A stretch of 25,086 nucleotides of DNA from a virus. A program made the position numbers and the translations under genes. Where the stretch lies: the IMG/VR virus record IMGVR_UViG_3300017727_000146, positions 1 to 25,086 of that record; one strand, written 5' to 3'. The notes under the pieces are model-generated. The model saw nothing but the letters and a program-made list of their open reading frames with translations, was not told the DNA's origin and searched no databases. This document shows positions 23,415-25,086 of the stretch, piece by piece (position 1 is the first letter of the stretch; each line of letters begins with the position of its first letter).

Positions 23415-25086
23415 GTGGCCAATAATTGGAAACATTTATATTTCTTCGATAAGGAAGGAAAAAATTATAACATGAAATATGACAGTACTACTGACATGTG
23501 GACTGGTGATATATTTCTTCCTCAAGTTTCTATTGATTTATTTGAAGTAGGGCAAATATTTATTTTGCAAAAAATGATAAATGCAACTACAAAGGCTTTT
23601 GAATTTGGATCACCTCATGATTATGTGGATCCAAGCTCGGGTGATCCCACAGGGAAAGGTGGTTGTGGTTGGGTAGTTGATTGGGAGACCAATACTCCTA
23701 ATGAAATATTTCTTTTCCAATTTGATAAAGATTTTAATACTGGAACTCAGTCTGCATTAGTACAAGAACCTGATGGCCCATCTTTAGTTAAAGTAGAAAA
23801 ATTAAAGATACCTTTAGATTTTGATGATAATCAAACAGTAGATGGAGAAGGGTATATTATTACAGATAAGATAATATCATCTGCTTTACAGGTAAATATT
23901 ACATTTAGTTCTGCTGATGAAAATACTTATAAAAGAACATTGCAAATTACAGATACTTGCACAAACAGTTTAATTGCAAAATTTACAGTTTATGCAGAAA
24001 GTATTGAAGAAGATGAACGATTAAGAGTCATGACTCAAAACATGGGCTATAATGTTATTGCATCAGATAGTACTGTATTTAGAGATACAAATATAAAAGA
24101 AGCTTTACCTAATTACATAGAAATTAATACAAAGCGTAAAGAAATAATGATGGAGGGTAGTAGTATTTACCCATTCATAGGTTCTTATAAAGGTTTAATA
24201 AATGCTATTAAGTTTTTTGGATATAATAATTTAAAGCTTAAAGAATTCTGGAGAAATGTAAATGCCAACTCTGCACAGTTTGGTAAATATATTCAAAGTA
24301 ATACTATTGATTTATTTTCTCCTACTGTTCAATTTGATGATAGGAAAATAACTTTACCTAATAAAAATTTTAGAAAGACTAGTTTATTCGAACTTATTTA
24401 TAGAATTAATAGAATTGTACCTAATACTTTTGTTGAAGATGATTTACCTAAGACTGAAGAATTACAAGATTTTACTATTGAAGAAATTCTAATTAAATTA
24501 TTTGGTTTAAAAAGAAAATTAGAAAATGAATATCTTCCACTTAATGCAAGAATCCAAGGAATTACGGCAGAAGCAGATTACTTCGGTTTATTGGAAGTTA
24601 CAAATACAATAAGCAGAAATGATACTAACACAATTAAAGCTGGTATTAATGCAACATTTGAAGTAGGCCCTGAGTCATGTACATATTTAGAAGACCTTAG
24701 AGACTTTAATGAATTTTGTTTAAAAATAGGTGCTGTCACTGGGCAAGCTGTAATTGATTTTTGTAATGCATACGTTGCTCCACTTAAAGCTGGAAAGGTT
24801 GCAGTTGGACAAAATATGATTGTAGATTATGTTCCAGGTGAGATTTTACCACCCCCTCCAATTGGCCCAGATCCTAATAGTGTTTTAGGCGCATTACAAA
24901 ATGGTGGAGATGTTAGTGTTTCAGACTGTGCTGGTGTATACCTTGCTTATTTTGCAAGATACGCCCCAAACTTAAATAGAACACAGGCTGAATTTGTACC
25001 AGGAGAATCTTCTAAATCTTTACCAGATCAACCGGGTATTCCTAGTGGAGCTTTAATAACATTAAAAAATACAAGCATTAATAATA
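23415..25086 (+). CDS. large baseplate wedge protein, gp7/gpI-like (partial, runs off window)
   Basis: An open frame runs from GTG at 23415 to the last base: 557 codons plus one base, with no stop. It begins MANNWKHLYFFDKEGKNYN. Residues about 40-250 are beta-rich. A segment IYPFIGSYKGLINAIKFFGY (251-270) followed by NNLKLKEFWRNVN recalls the gpI/gp7-type wedge proteins that follow gp6/J in contractile tails. A Pro-rich stretch LPPPPIGPDP lies near 478-487. In T4 gp7 is about 1030 residues, so perhaps half is seen here. The order gp25, gp6, small gene, this gene supports a wedge role; I could not name a signature motif beyond the one given. The start choice is GTG because the in-frame ATGs lie well inside the beta region. 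Confidence 0.72.
   Translation, partial: MANNWKHLYFFDKEGKNYNMKYDSTTDMWTGDIFLPQVSIDLFEVGQIFILQKMINATTKAFEFGSPHDYVDPSSGDPTGKGGCGWVVDWETNTPNEIFLFQFDKDFNTGTQSALVQEPDGPSLVKVEKLKIPLDFDDNQTVDGEGYIITDKIISSALQVNITFSSADENTYKRTLQITDTCTNSLIAKFTVYAESIEEDERLRVMTQNMGYNVIASDSTVFRDTNIKEALPNYIEINTKRKEIMMEGSSIYPFIGSYKGLINAIKFFGYNNLKLKEFWRNVNANSAQFGKYIQSNTIDLFSPTVQFDDRKITLPNKNFRKTSLFELIYRINRIVPNTFVEDDLPKTEELQDFTIEEILIKLFGLKRKLENEYLPLNARIQGITAEADYFGLLEVTNTISRNDTNTIKAGINATFEVGPESCTYLEDLRDFNEFCLKIGAVTGQAVIDFCNAYVAPLKAGKVAVGQNMIVDYVPGEILPPPPIGPDPNSVLGALQNGGDVSVSDCAGVYLAYFARYAPNLNRTQAEFVPGESSKSLPDQPGIPSGALITLKNTSINN

Noticed and set aside
1-25086. Window as a chromosomal contractile injection system instead of a phage
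   Set aside because: The dCMP-deaminase-like and HAD genes, giant fibre, phage-type late boxes and dense one-strand layout favour a lytic phage, although the baseplate gene order is compatible with both.

Overview
The window looks like part of the late (virion) region of a lytic, contractile-tailed bacteriophage with very AT-rich DNA. Its baseplate genes recall T4-type phages and contractile injection systems. All supported genes read on the + strand and are packed with gaps of a few bases to about 80 bases. TAA, TAG and TGA are all used as stops, which fits the standard bacterial code. Most starts lack a Shine-Dalgarno sequence and sit behind short A/T-rich leaders, as in Bacteroidota, so a Bacteroidota host is my inference. 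No integrase, tRNA, CRISPR array, insertion sequence or packaging gene is visible, and no stretch over about 300 bases lacks a gene.

Layout: (1) 40-1064 holds a HAD-type phosphatase and an overlapping dCMP-deaminase-family protein whose first zinc ligand is changed to Asn. (2) 1090-1665 is an unknown gene. (3) 1708-8148 is a giant 2146-residue fibre protein with about 890 residues of collagen-like Gly-X-Y repeats. (4) 8203-10435 holds five small unrecognised genes, the last four stop-to-start or overlapping. (5) 10462-14364 encodes a tube/baseplate-like protein, a LysM-like adaptor and a gp27-like hub. (6) 14390-17080 encodes a small lipoprotein, a second tube/baseplate-like protein with a 16-residue tandem repeat tail, and a gp5-like spike without lysozyme domain. 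(7) 17107-17406 is a small helical protein. (8) 17490-18632 is a protein made of four S1 RNA-binding domains. (9) 18673-20835 encodes an amidoligase-like enzyme fused to a beta-helix, then a virion-like protein. (10) 20896 to the window end encodes gp25, gp6 (baseplate J), an 89-residue protein and a long gp7/gpI-like wedge gene cut by the window edge.

Nearly every gap that begins a new transcription unit holds a GAATATATAATAAAA-like box, usually 22-30 bases before the start codon. I read it as the phage late promoter, related to the T4 TATAAATA box. At several units the box lies inside an inverted repeat. Upstream of gp25 the arms are perfect over 10 bp and the right arm runs into the start codon. 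This matches the known T4 arrangement (for example gene e) in which read-through RNA hides the start while late RNA, begun inside the loop, leaves it free.

The most unusual content is the amidoligase/beta-helix fusion and the four-domain S1 protein set between spike and wedge genes, the hairpin-embedded promoters, and the huge collagen-like fibre with regular Gly-X interruptions.
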